This document shows, piece after piece, positions 48,431-57,373 of a stretch of 64,000 bases of DNA. The notes under the pieces were generated by a model. That model made no database searches. It was not told the DNA's origin and saw only the letters and a program-made list of their open reading frames with translations. The stretch comes from Chryseobacterium sp. BLS98 (lineage in GTDB: Bacteria > Bacteroidota > Bacteroidia > Flavobacteriales > Weeksellaceae). Position numbers and translations under genes: made by a program. Positions within the stretch are counted from its first letter, which is position 1; every line of letters starts with the position of its first letter. The stretch covers positions 62,001-126,000 of the forward strand of contig NZ_LFNF01000003.1 of NCBI RefSeq assembly GCF_001045445.1. The letters run 5' to 3'.

Positions 48431-48978
48431 AAACAACAGAAAATATATTAGTTATAGACCTGGAAGCCACCTGCTGGAACGACAGACCGCCCAGAGGCCA
48501 GGAAAGCGAGATCATCGAGATCGGAGTATGCATTATGAATGCAGCAACCGGTAAGATCTCAAAAAATGAAGGCATTTTAGTGAAACCGCAATACTCAATT
48601 GTGAGTCCTTTCTGTACAGAGCTGACTTCCATTACACAGAATATGCTGGATAACGAAGGCATCATGCTGGAAGATGCGCTGGATATCCTCAGAGCAGAAT
48701 ATGATTCCGAAAATCTTACCTGGGCAAGTTACGGAAACTATGACCTGACCATGCTGCAAAACCAGACCAGAAGATTCAATGTGGATTATCCGTTAAGTGA
48801 CGACCATATCAATGTGAAAACATTATTTGGCCAGCTGCATCCAACGGTGAGAAAAAGTGTGGGAATGAGCAGAGCCTTAAACGAACTTAATCTTGAGCTT
48901 GAAGGAACTCACCACAGAGGTGTAGATGATGCGAAGAATATTGCAAAAATTCTTCACTGGTGCCTTAAGCAAAGGTAG
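48427..48978 (+). CDS. DEDDh 3'-5' exonuclease, KapD/ERI-1-like
   Basis: A 183-residue exonuclease. Exo I motif is VIDLEATCW (Asp11, Glu13), Exo II includes ASYGNYDLTML (about 98-108, Asp105), and Exo III ends in HHRGVDDAKNIAKIL with the His-x4-Asp pair (about 163-168). The compact ERI-1/KapD branch trims RNA 3' ends in several organisms. It is the last gene before the terminator at 49009, completing a set of RNA end-processing candidates downstream of the tRNA-like array. Confidence 0.92.
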   Translation: MKTTENILVIDLEATCWNDRPPRGQESEIIEIGVCIMNAATGKISKNEGILVKPQYSIVSPFCTELTSITQNMLDNEGIMLEDALDILRAEYDSENLTWASYGNYDLTMLQNQTRRFNVDYPLSDDHINVKTLFGQLHPTVRKSVGMSRALNELNLELEGTHHRGVDDAKNIAKILHWCLKQR

Positions 48979-49008
48979 TGAAATCATTTAAAAACTATTT
49001 TTCAGATG

Positions 49009-49036
49009 ACTCTCTTTCTCAGAAAGGGAGTTTTTT
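49009..49036 (+). terminator. intrinsic terminator ending the array operon
   Basis: ACTCTCTTTC and GAAAGGGAGT form a 10-pair hairpin (one T-G) with a three-base TCA loop, followed by TTTTTT. Confidence 0.88.
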
Positions 49037-49214
49037 AGCTTTAAACTATTGATACTATGTTAAAAGTAAGAGGAAATAATTTAACTTTTTATTCAGAAAT
49101 ACGGATTAAATTGCTATTGAAAGCATAATTTTTTGTTAAAAAATTCACTTTAAAGGGATAATTGCATACCCTGTCATTCAATTTTTTATTATTTTAGTCC
49201 CCAAGATTGGAATT

Positions 49215-49493
49215 ATGCTTACTGAAGATGAATGGAAGAGGACTTATTTAAATGATAAAACCAAAGAAATAATTCCTTTTCCTGAAAAGTTTACCCCAAA
49301 AGATAAGAAAGAAACCGCGGTCATTTTAAAGAATTTTTTAAATAAAGACCGGGGTTACAGTCAGGTCACTATGCTTGCCGTTTTAGCTTCCAGCCGGACC
49401 CAGGACCAAGACAAGAAACTGGCACCGGGCTATCAGACAATCCCTATCAACTTTTTTTCAGAATTATTGTTAACCAATGATATCCGCAGATAG
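49215..49493 (+). CDS. hypothetical protein, 92 aa
   Basis: I do not recognise this 92-residue soluble protein. It starts MLTEDEWKRTYLNDKTKE, is charged, and has no signal peptide or membrane segment. Codon use (many full-length sense codons with a low-GC third base) resembles neighbours. It lies alone between the array operon terminator and the DUF6493-type gene. Confidence 0.55.
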   Translation: MLTEDEWKRTYLNDKTKEIIPFPEKFTPKDKKETAVILKNFLNKDRGYSQVTMLAVLASSRTQDQDKKLAPGYQTIPINFFSELLLTNDIRR

Positions 49494-49766
49494 GTTGAGT
49501 AATGTAAGAAACCTCGTCTGGTATGGCTTTTGAAGAGATTTGAAAATTAAATTCCGGCTTTGCCGGATGAGTCCCACACAAAGGACATTTGAAAAACTAT
49601 TGATAACCATTCTTACAATGTAGATCATCCGGTTTAGTCTTAAAAAAGACCTGGATATATGCTGAAAACTTTACCTTTTAATCAGTCCGGAACTGATTAT
49701 GTTGCAGCTGTAAGACTGGCCAACTAAAATAACCTGAAAAAAATTATTATCAAATTAAAAACAAAA

Positions 49767-52463
49767 ATGAAAGAAAGACTTTATGAGATCCTTAATGAGG
49801 AAAAAGCACATGAGATTATTCCGTTTCTGAAACAGCTTACAGCTGAAGAAAAAAAGGCCCTGGTGCCTACCATAAAAAAACTGGACAGGGAGATCAGCAA
49901 GATCGTAATGACGAAGAACTCCTACCATACTGCAGGTTCTGCAGACCAGCATTCTATTATTGATATAGCATCGTTTGTCTGTATGGACCAGAAGCATTAC
50001 GGGAAAGACTACTGGAGCCTTTTCGGGAACAGGGAACAGACTGAAAAAATACTTGAATGGGGATGTCCGCACTGGTTTTCGGATTTTATCAACAATTCTA
50101 TTGATGCAGAATTTACAGCGTTTAATTATCAGGATATTCTGGGGTGGACAAAAAAAGGCTATGTACAGCCCAGACCTGAACTGCTTGGATATCATTTAAG
50201 CCTTCAGCCCTACGATCTGGAGAAATTCCCGGAAACCCTGGAAACTCATTTCTGGTATATGTGCGAATTTCCTTCAAAATCACTTCCCTTTAAAAAAGAA
50301 TGGCCTCCATTGTTGCAGAAACTGATTGCCGAGAATAAAATTGACAGAAAAAGATTCCTAAAAGAGTGCCTGCTGGCGGCCAACAGGAATTTTAACAAAA
50401 ATGTTACAGGATGGTTCATGGATACATTCAATGCACTGAAGCCTTCTGACGAGGAACTCATTATATTTCAGGATGAGCTGATGGCCGGCTTGGCCTCCGT
50501 GCAGTCAAAAGCAGTGAATACGATGCTTGCCAATTTGAAGAAGATCGTTCAGGACCCGGCATTCAGGACCGATGAATTTTCAAATTTCCTTCCCAATCTG
50601 CTAAGCTCGGAAGTTAAAACAGTAGTGGCCGCCAGTCTGGCAGTGACAGAAAGAATTTTTCAGAAAAAGAAAGTGGATACAGAAAATCTGGCAATGGCTT
50701 TGAGTGCGGCATTTGTAAGCAAAGATGAGAGCATACAGACCAAAGCGGCAAAGATCATTTTAAAATATATTCCTGTTTCTGAACCGATAAAAGAAGCGCT
50801 GTCCCATTATGCAGATAATATTCTGGCTAATGTAAGGCCGGTACTGGTTCAGTATATAGATAACAGGCAATTGGAACTGGACGTTTTTGAACCGGAAAAA
50901 TTAGAACTCATCAATGAGGAGTGTAAAGTTCAGGAGCTTCAAAGCTTTGAAGATCTTATGTTTCTTCTCCAGCAGGCTATTGAAAATCCTGGAACTTACT
51001 ATTACGATTTGGCGCTCGCTGGGCTTATCCGTTTCGGAAATGAAGCTGATGCCGCCTCTGTAAAACTCTTTGAACCCGTATTTCAAAAAGCCTGTAAAAC
51101 CATTTCCAAATGGGAAGTACATCAATTTAATATATTATTATGTAATCTCATTATCAATTACGGGCTTTTACTATTAGAAAAATTTCCGTTACAGCTTAAG
51201 AATATTGATAAAATATATAAGAAAACCCGTGAGGACGAAGCTTCCAGAGAAGTTTATTCCACCTATCATAAAAAGCTGAAGCCTATTAAAGATATTTATG
51301 CAGGCGGTTTGGCTATGGAGCCGTTTAAGCATATAGCGGTCCATGTTTTTAATCAGGTAGCAGCAGGAGATAAAACGCCGTTGCTGTCTACCGTCACCCA
51401 TGAGCCATGCTGGATTAGTCCTGAAGCTTTGGTAGAAAGATTCGAAATCTATCAGAACAAAAATATAAAACCGGATGACCTTGATGTACAGCTGGCATTG
51501 CAGCGCTGCTCCTTAGAAAAAACTTCAGAAGCATTACATCTTGTGGAGAAAAAATTAAAAGGAGAGTATAAAGACCTCCTTCTTTTCTTCTTTAGCAAAA
51601 ATTCTGCCCCCAAAGGACAAATTGAACATCCGTCATGGTGGATGACAGCCGGGATCACACGCTCTCCCCAAGCCGTTTTTGAAGAATTTCAAAACTTTGA
51701 CTATGAGGATATTCCAAAAGAATTCCTTACCGGAATTTATGAATGGAAGACGATTGACAGCAAAAAAAACTCTTATTATCCGGTTGAGCTTAACATCAGG
51801 GTCCCGAAATATCACCTGAAAAAAAGAGAGCATCAGCTTTTCCTGGAATACTTTGTTGCGGAGCAGAAAAACTCTTCAGAAACACCTTCATTGATATGGA
51901 GTTTTCCCAATACCTTAGGGAATCTTTTAGCTAAAACCATTAAAGACTGCCTGTTTTATTCAGGGATTGCAGAAGTTTACGAAAGAAATTTTGTTCTGAA
52001 TATAGCCCAGGCGCTCCATCAGATGAAAAAGCCTCTGGATGAAATGGGCTACCTGTTTCTGGGAACCATTTTCCTGGATGGAGACAAAGTAATCCGTGGA
52101 ACAGCCGCTGAAATATGGCTGGAACATGTGTCTCATAAAGTAATGGATGACAGAAAGCTCGGCAGGGTAATAGGTCTTCACGAAAAACTGGAGTGGGCTC
52201 CTGTTAAAAGACTTACAGACCTCATGCAGCACCAGATGATCAACGTCAGCAAAGACCATAATCTGGCTTTGGAACAGCTTCTTACCCATATTTTGCTGCA
52301 GATGGAAACACCCGTTACCAATCTAAAAAAAATACTGGATATTTATCATGAGGTTTTGGCTCTGAACCAATCGGAAACCGATATAAACTTAAAAGAAAAA
52401 CTGAATAGCTGGAAAGAAAACTCCAGCCTGAAAAAAATCTGCAATCTTCTTCTAAAAAAATAG
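49767..52463 (+). CDS. DUF6493-type large helical repeat protein
   Basis: The 898-residue protein starts MKERLYEILNEEKAHEIIPFLKQLTAEEKKAL, like DUF6493-family proteins, and is predicted almost wholly helical with HEAT/ARM-like repeats, most clearly at about 240-360 (VKTVVAASLAVTERIFQKKKVDTENLAMALSAAF in outline). No catalytic motif is visible. The SWIM-domain gene starts 3 bases after its stop. In other bacteria DUF6493-like proteins occur with SWIM and MoxR-vWA genes, so it may be a scaffold of a related system; that is inference. Confidence 0.82.
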   Translation: MKERLYEILNEEKAHEIIPFLKQLTAEEKKALVPTIKKLDREISKIVMTKNSYHTAGSADQHSIIDIASFVCMDQKHYGKDYWSLFGNREQTEKILEWGCPHWFSDFINNSIDAEFTAFNYQDILGWTKKGYVQPRPELLGYHLSLQPYDLEKFPETLETHFWYMCEFPSKSLPFKKEWPPLLQKLIAENKIDRKRFLKECLLAANRNFNKNVTGWFMDTFNALKPSDEELIIFQDELMAGLASVQSKAVNTMLANLKKIVQDPAFRTDEFSNFLPNLLSSEVKTVVAASLAVTERIFQKKKVDTENLAMALSAAFVSKDESIQTKAAKIILKYIPVSEPIKEALSHYADNILANVRPVLVQYIDNRQLELDVFEPEKLELINEECKVQELQSFEDLMFLLQQAIENPGTYYYDLALAGLIRFGNEADAASVKLFEPVFQKACKTISKWEVHQFNILLCNLIINYGLLLLEKFPLQLKNIDKIYKKTREDEASREVYSTYHKKLKPIKDIYAGGLAMEPFKHIAVHVFNQVAAGDKTPLLSTVTHEPCWISPEALVERFEIYQNKNIKPDDLDVQLALQRCSLEKTSEALHLVEKKLKGEYKDLLLFFFSKNSAPKGQIEHPSWWMTAGITRSPQAVFEEFQNFDYEDIPKEFLTGIYEWKTIDSKKNSYYPVELNIRVPKYHLKKREHQLFLEYFVAEQKNSSETPSLIWSFPNTLGNLLAKTIKDCLFYSGIAEVYERNFVLNIAQALHQMKKPLDEMGYLFLGTIFLDGDKVIRGTAAEIWLEHVSHKVMDDRKLGRVIGLHEKLEWAPVKRLTDLMQHQMINVSKDHNLALEQLLTHILLQMETPVTNLKKILDIYHEVLALNQSETDINLKEKLNSWKENSSLKKICNLLLKK

Positions 52464-52465
52464 AT

Positions 52466-53809
52466 ATGGAAGATACGCTAATTTACCGTTATCAGAGACC
52501 TTCGTCTTTGATAAAAAAAGATGCATCCGAAGAATTATTCCTGTCCAAATACAGTGAAATTCAGAAAAATACAGATGTACCCTGCTTTTTCTGGGGAGAT
52601 GTCGGTCAGCCGTTTATACTGGCGAGATGCCTCATCACGCTTTCCAATATTGTAAAATCAAGCTTTAACCTGTCACCGTTTCAGATGGCATTGCTTAAAG
52701 ATCCTATTGTTACTGCCGGAAACGGACGATTACGTTTTGAGGGTTTTTCGCATTGTGCCGGTGTGTATGCACGGGTAGATGTTTTACCTGACGGACTTCA
52801 TGGTGAATTTCTTGAAAACGGAACTACCAATGTAGATTTCAATCAGTCTATGATTACAGCTCTGGGAAGCATTCGCCTTAATGAAAGAATAATGCTTTCC
52901 GTAGGTGAAAAAGAATTGGGACTTTATAAGGAAGAAGAAAAAGTGGTGGAACGGAAAGTCCCGCTGCCTGTGAAATGGATTAAAGGGCTAAGTACCGTTC
53001 AAATCTATCTCTCTGAATCAGAAAAACTTTATTGCTTTAATAAAATTCAGACTCAGCAGCTGTTCAGAGGAATACCCAAAGGACCTATAAAATCAGATTA
53101 TTACCTTATTATCAGAGGGAACAGGCCTATGTTCTCACCGGTGAAATCAGTAGATGCCGTTTGTGTTGGAGGACTTCACAGGCTGCGCCTGCTGGAGCCT
53201 CTTCTTCCTTACATTGATCAGATGCAGGTGTTTCCACATGCCCATATGCAGTCTACCACATGGCAGCTCCGTATGGGAAATCTGAGGTTCAGTTTTTCAG
53301 TGTCAAGAGAAGCCTGGAGGGGATTTTCCGGAGAAGGAGCTGTTTTGAACAGTCTTATTGACGATATTCCGGATGAATGGATAGATGCATTGGATAAATA
53401 TGCTTATGCCAATCAGTCTTTTAATCCTTCGGCATTTGCTTTAAATGAGAATATAAGCCTTGAAAAAACCGTTAATCTTACGGGAAAACTGGCCGCTATG
53501 GGGCTTTTAGGTTACGATCAGGATGAAAACGGATTTTTCTACCGCAGACTGCCGTTCAAACTAAGCCGGGTTGTAGGTTTAAATCCAAGAATGAAAAATG
53601 CAGAAAAGCTTATTGCAGAAGGAAAAGTTGAAATTTTAAATAAAAATGCTGTGAGAACAGAAGCAAGGGTAGAAGGTACCGGCGTACATCACACAGTGAT
53701 CATAGAGAATGACAAGGAACGCTGTACCTGCGAATGGTTTAGCAAATATCAGGATGAAAGAGGACCGTGTAAGCATGTTCTTGCCGTAAAGAAATTAATA
53801 AATGCTTAA
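52466..53809 (+). CDS. SWIM zinc-finger protein
   Basis: A 447-residue protein with a C-terminal SWIM finger: Cys-x-Cys at CTCEWF (about 419-421) followed by the Cys-x-His of GPCKHVLAV (about 435-437). Between about 1 and 400 the protein has no motif that I recognise. SWIM domains bind DNA, RNA or protein. It lies 3 bases downstream of the DUF6493-type gene, an arrangement like yehQ-type genes near vWA/MoxR partners. Convergent with the following VOC gene. Confidence 0.9.
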   Translation: MEDTLIYRYQRPSSLIKKDASEELFLSKYSEIQKNTDVPCFFWGDVGQPFILARCLITLSNIVKSSFNLSPFQMALLKDPIVTAGNGRLRFEGFSHCAGVYARVDVLPDGLHGEFLENGTTNVDFNQSMITALGSIRLNERIMLSVGEKELGLYKEEEKVVERKVPLPVKWIKGLSTVQIYLSESEKLYCFNKIQTQQLFRGIPKGPIKSDYYLIIRGNRPMFSPVKSVDAVCVGGLHRLRLLEPLLPYIDQMQVFPHAHMQSTTWQLRMGNLRFSFSVSREAWRGFSGEGAVLNSLIDDIPDEWIDALDKYAYANQSFNPSAFALNENISLEKTVNLTGKLAAMGLLGYDQDENGFFYRRLPFKLSRVVGLNPRMKNAEKLIAEGKVEILNKNAVRTEARVEGTGVHHTVIIENDKERCTCEWFSKYQDERGPCKHVLAVKKLINA

Positions 53810-53812
53810 ATA

Positions 53813-53849
53813 AAAAGGACAGCTTCTGGGAAATTAAGTCTGTCCTTTT
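53813..53849. terminator. bidirectional terminator
   Basis: AAAAGGACAG and CTGTCCTTTT pair around a 17-base loop between two convergent genes. Confidence 0.8.
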
Positions 53850-53852
53850 ATT

Positions 53853-54299
53853 TTATTGATGTTTCATCCATTCCTCATAGGAAACCACACCCAACTCCGG
53901 TTTTCCTTCACCTTCAAGGATAGAAATAAATTCAAGCTGATTCCCGTCTGGATCATTGAAATAAATAGCCAATGCAGGCATCCATGCAAAAACCATCGGC
54001 TCATCTATACCGTCCCTCAAAAAATTATAAGGTTTTAAATCTTTTTTCTTCAGAAAATCCACAGAATAATTTAAAATATCTTCTTTACTGCTGGAAAAAG
54101 CAAAATGCCTTGGCTGAAGGTTTTCTTTCTGTTCCCACAACCCCAGCATAAACTCTTTATTTTCACGTATCCATAAAAAGGCAATAGGGCGCTTTTCATC
54201 CATATGGGCGAGTTTCAGACCCAATATTTCAGTATAAAACCGGATAGAATTCTCTAAACTGCTCACCTGGATATGGGTTTCATATAATCCTTTGATCAT
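53853..54299 (-). CDS. VOC-family (glyoxalase/fosfomycin-resistance-like) protein
   Basis: A 148-residue VOC protein. Candidate metal ligands are His9 (YETHIQV), His86 (PRHFAFS region) and Glu129 (DGNQLEFISI), in the layout of glyoxalase/FosA/B-like enzymes. GLKLAHMDEKRPIAFLWI is the second strand region. The substrate cannot be told. A full -7 box lies upstream at 54320. Confidence 0.88.
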   Translation of the reverse strand: MIKGLYETHIQVSSLENSIRFYTEILGLKLAHMDEKRPIAFLWIRENKEFMLGLWEQKENLQPRHFAFSSSKEDILNYSVDFLKKKDLKPYNFLRDGIDEPMVFAWMPALAIYFNDPDGNQLEFISILEGEGKPELGVVSYEEWMKHQ

Positions 54300-54319
54300 C
54301 GCTTTAATTTTAATCTACA

Positions 54320-54346
54320 CAAAGCTAAATAATGCCTCTGTACAAA
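54320..54346 (-). promoter_or_regulatory. promoter of the VOC gene
   Basis: On the minus strand TAGCTTTG (54320-54327) matches TAnnTTTG and TTTG lies at 54343-54346, 15 bases apart, slightly short of the usual spacing. Confidence 0.5.
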
Positions 54347-54443
54347 TGCCGGATCTCTGATTCCTTTATTGGAAATGAATGATAGAAAAATTGTATTTGA
54401 GAATTAAAACGGATTCAAAGCTTATTAAAAGCACTTATAAAAA

Positions 54444-54470
54444 AATGCCGGTGAGTTATTCACCGGCATT
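54444..54470 (-). terminator. terminator overlapping the end of an HTH gene
   Basis: AATGCCGGTGA and TCACCGGCATT form a perfect 11-base-pair stem; the minus strand continues with T residues. The stop codon of the HTH gene lies in its loop region. Confidence 0.85.
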
Positions 54471-54836
54471 AATTACTTGTTCTATTTCTTCTTCGAAGGT
54501 TTTCTTCCAGTTCATAATCGTTGTTCTGCTGATTTTGTACTTTCTGGACATATAGCTGGTAGAAAAGCCATGCTTATTCTGATACTGCAAAAGCTTGAAC
54601 ATTGTTTTTTTATCATAGGTTTTCAGCTTCTGATTGTTGATCTGGCTTTCCTTAGACTGCTCAAAAATTTTTTCGTTCAAATTCAGAATATCCTCAGTTG
54701 TATTCAGTTTTCCCAGAAGTTCTTTGATCTTTGGGTCTTTCAGCTTTTCCGGATGTTCCAGTCTCAGCATATCGTAGTATATCTTCTTGTAATTGGGACG
54801 CATAATTGGGCTTTGTTTATCCGTTCGTATTATCAT
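54456..54836 (-). CDS. helix-turn-helix protein, transposase-subunit-like
   Basis: A 126-residue basic protein. An HTH is visible near the C terminus: MFKLLQYQNKHGFSTSYMSRKYKISRTTIMNWKKTF (about 80-115), typical of the DNA-binding first ORF of IS3-type elements. No catalytic DDE partner or inverted repeats are nearby. The start overlaps the end of the second HTH gene by 20 bases. It may be a domesticated or stand-alone regulator; similar pairs are, to my recollection, common in Chryseobacterium. Confidence 0.75.
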   Translation of the reverse strand: MIIRTDKQSPIMRPNYKKIYYDMLRLEHPEKLKDPKIKELLGKLNTTEDILNLNEKIFEQSKESQINNQKLKTYDKKTMFKLLQYQNKHGFSTSYMSRKYKISRTTIMNWKKTFEEEIEQVINAGE

Positions 54837-55248
54837 TATTTTTCTGAAGCCAGCGGTGAAGGGTACTTTTGGGGATAGAATATTCTTTGATCACTTCGCC
54901 ATACGTCATCTCGCCGGATAAGATTCTTTTCATAATAAAATCTTTAATTTCCTGAGTATAAATATTTTTTCTGAAATAAGGAATTTTATCAGATTTCTTC
55001 TGATTTTTGTTGACAGCAGACGGAGGAGCATACAGGATAAGGTGCGAGCTGTAAAGTCTGAAAAAGTCATATTCCAGAAGTTTGCTCCATCTTAGCAATA
55101 AGTCTGTATCGATCGATTTGCTTTGATATACGTTTTCAATAAACTGCTCATCTTTATTGAGAAAATTACAGATCCTTTCCATAGACACCTCATTTTCATC
55201 AACCATTTCCTTGATAAATTTTCCTATATGAATTTCTTTATATAACAT
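54817..55248 (-). CDS. helix-turn-helix protein with XRE-like N terminus
   Basis: A 143-residue protein. Residues 1-70 resemble an XRE-like helical domain (IGKFIKEMVDENEVSMERICNFLNKDEQFIENVYQ), and the C terminus has a second HTH of transposase type (TYGEVIKEYSIPKSTLHRWLQK, about 115-136). It overlaps its downstream neighbour, suggesting coupled expression. Function is unknown. Confidence 0.75.
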   Translation of the reverse strand: MLYKEIHIGKFIKEMVDENEVSMERICNFLNKDEQFIENVYQSKSIDTDLLLRWSKLLEYDFFRLYSSHLILYAPPSAVNKNQKKSDKIPYFRKNIYTQEIKDFIMKRILSGEMTYGEVIKEYSIPKSTLHRWLQKNNDNTNG

Positions 55249-55840
55249 GTATAAATACTATTTGTTAAATTATAAAAAGAAAATAGATAACATATTCCAA
55301 ATGAATGCCTGTAGCGTCAAAGTACGCTTTAGAAAATCTTAGCGTTGTCAAAAGAGAAATTTAAGCTGGATAGCATATATGGTATATGCATAGTCGGCAG
55401 TCTGAGGGATGACCGGCCAATAATTGTTATGTTATATCTTAAGAATATTTTATATCTTCCATTTCCTGCTCTATATTCTCATCAGTGAATTCAGATTTTA
55501 TGCTTTTCTGTATAAATATGCTTATCAGGTATTTCTATACAGTTTGTAATATTTTTAGCTATTTACCTTAGTGTCAACAGATTTATTACTATAATTTTTT
55601 AATTGAATAGTAACCTGTCTGTTTGTTAATTTTTCAAATTTAAATAAAAAATAGAAGTGATTCCCTAAAAATGAATAAAAAAAGCATGTAAAAATAAAAT
55701 TTAATTAAAATTAACATATTAAATAAGCGAAGAAGTGAATTGTTTTAAGTTGAAATGATAATGCTGAAAGGGGTTTCAACAAAAAGTGGATAATCATGAA
55801 GACATCCACGCTTATTATTTTGTTAAAAATTATTTTTAAA
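55249..55840. other. AT-rich intergenic region
   Basis: About 590 bases with very high AT content. Apart from a hairpin near its right end (55784-55811) I see no gene, RNA or clear promoter pair. Confidence 0.5.
55784..55811 (-). terminator. terminator after the SulP gene
   Basis: GTGGAT and ATCCAC pair around 12 bases; the minus strand continues with TTTTTG just downstream of the SulP stop. Confidence 0.55.
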
Positions 55841-57373
55841 TTATTTTGGCATCACACGGTAGGTAGGATCATCCTCAATATTCACCTCTATAAAACCACC
55901 GGCATTATCCAGAAGTTTGATGCAGTCGGAACTTAAATGTTTAAGAACAACATGTTTATTCTGCACCTTATATTTTTCAGTGATTTTTTTGAGGGCTTCA
56001 ATGGCTGACATATCTACCACACGGGATTCCTTAAAATCAATAACAATAGTCTGGGGATCACCGGCTACATCAAATTTTTCGGTAAAAGCGGTTGTACTGC
56101 CAAAGAAAAGCGGTCCGTAAATTTCATAGACTTTATTACCCGATTCATCCGTTGTTTTTCTGGCTCTGATCCTTTTGGCGCTGTCCCAGGAAAATACCAG
56201 GGCAGAAATAATAACTCCAACCAATACAGCCAGGGCAAGATTATGAAGGATAATCGTGATGAGAGCAACAAGCATCCCTACAAATATATCTGATTTGGGC
56301 ATTTTTGTAATGATACGGAAAGAAGCCCATTCAAAAGTGGTGATGGCTACCATCATCATAACCCCTACTAAGGCAGCCATTGGGATCTGTTCAATGACGG
56401 AGCTTCCAGCGAGGATAATAAAAAGGATCGTTAAAGCTCCGACAATAGCAGAAATTCTTGTTCTTGCCCCTGCTCCGATATTTACCAGCGTCTGGGCTAC
56501 CATGGCACAGCCGCCCATTCCTCCAAAAAATCCGTTGGTAATATTGGCAATCCCCTGAGCCACTGCCTCTTTATCAGATTTTCCTTTTGTATTGGTGATC
56601 TCATCTACCATATTTAAAGTCAGTAAAGATTCTATCAGCCCTACACCCGCCATTACCAAAGAATAAGGAAAAATAATTTTCAGGGTTTCTATAGTAAAAG
56701 GAATTTCAGGAATATGAAAAGAAGGTAATGAACCGCTTACTGAAGCAATATCTATTACCTTTTTGGTTTGAATATTAAAAAAGTAAACCAACGCAGAAAC
56801 AATAATGATGGCAACCAATGATGCAGGAACAGCTTTGGTTATTTTAGAAAAAACCAAAACGATCAAAATCGTAAGCGCCGTTAAACCAGCCATAATCATC
56901 AATGCTGAGCCTTCCATCCATGTAGTGATACCATCTTTAACCACTTTAAACTGGGCCACCTGAGCCATAAAAATAATAACGGCAAGACCGTTTAAGAAAC
57001 CGTACATGACGGGCTGGGGAATGAGCCGGACAAATTTTCCAAGCTTAAAAGTTCCTACCAATATCTGAATAATTCCTCCCAGGATAATCGCTCCAAAAAG
57101 ATACTGCACCCCGTGAGATGAAGCCAAAGCTATTAGAACGACAACCGTTGCTCCGGCACCACCGGAAACCATTCCCGGCCTCCCACCAAAAATGGCAGTG
57201 ACAATTCCCATTAAAAAAGCAGCATATAAACCTGTAAGCGGGGACAGTCCGGCCAGTATGGCAAATGATAAGGACTCCGGGATCATCGTCATGGCAACCG
57301 TTAACCCCGCCAGAATTTCATTTTTAAGATTGACATTCCGCAATGATTGAAAACCAGATAATATGTTTTCCAT
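55841..57373 (-). CDS. SulP-family anion transporter with STAS domain
   Basis: A 510-residue transporter. Residues about 10-395 hold the membrane domain, with the SulP start AGLTVAMTMIPESLSFAILAG (22-42) and GLYAAFLMGIVTAIFGGRPGMVSGGAGAT (about 48-76, cited in part). A cytoplasmic STAS domain spans about 415-505 (IVIDFKESRVVDMSAIEALKK). The substrate may be sulfate, bicarbonate or another anion. No carbonic anhydrase gene is adjacent. Confidence 0.94.
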   Translation of the reverse strand: MENILSGFQSLRNVNLKNEILAGLTVAMTMIPESLSFAILAGLSPLTGLYAAFLMGIVTAIFGGRPGMVSGGAGATVVVLIALASSHGVQYLFGAIILGGIIQILVGTFKLGKFVRLIPQPVMYGFLNGLAVIIFMAQVAQFKVVKDGITTWMEGSALMIMAGLTALTILIVLVFSKITKAVPASLVAIIIVSALVYFFNIQTKKVIDIASVSGSLPSFHIPEIPFTIETLKIIFPYSLVMAGVGLIESLLTLNMVDEITNTKGKSDKEAVAQGIANITNGFFGGMGGCAMVAQTLVNIGAGARTRISAIVGALTILFIILAGSSVIEQIPMAALVGVMMMVAITTFEWASFRIITKMPKSDIFVGMLVALITIILHNLALAVLVGVIISALVFSWDSAKRIRARKTTDESGNKVYEIYGPLFFGSTTAFTEKFDVAGDPQTIVIDFKESRVVDMSAIEALKKITEKYKVQNKHVVLKHLSSDCIKLLDNAGGFIEVNIEDDPTYRVMPK

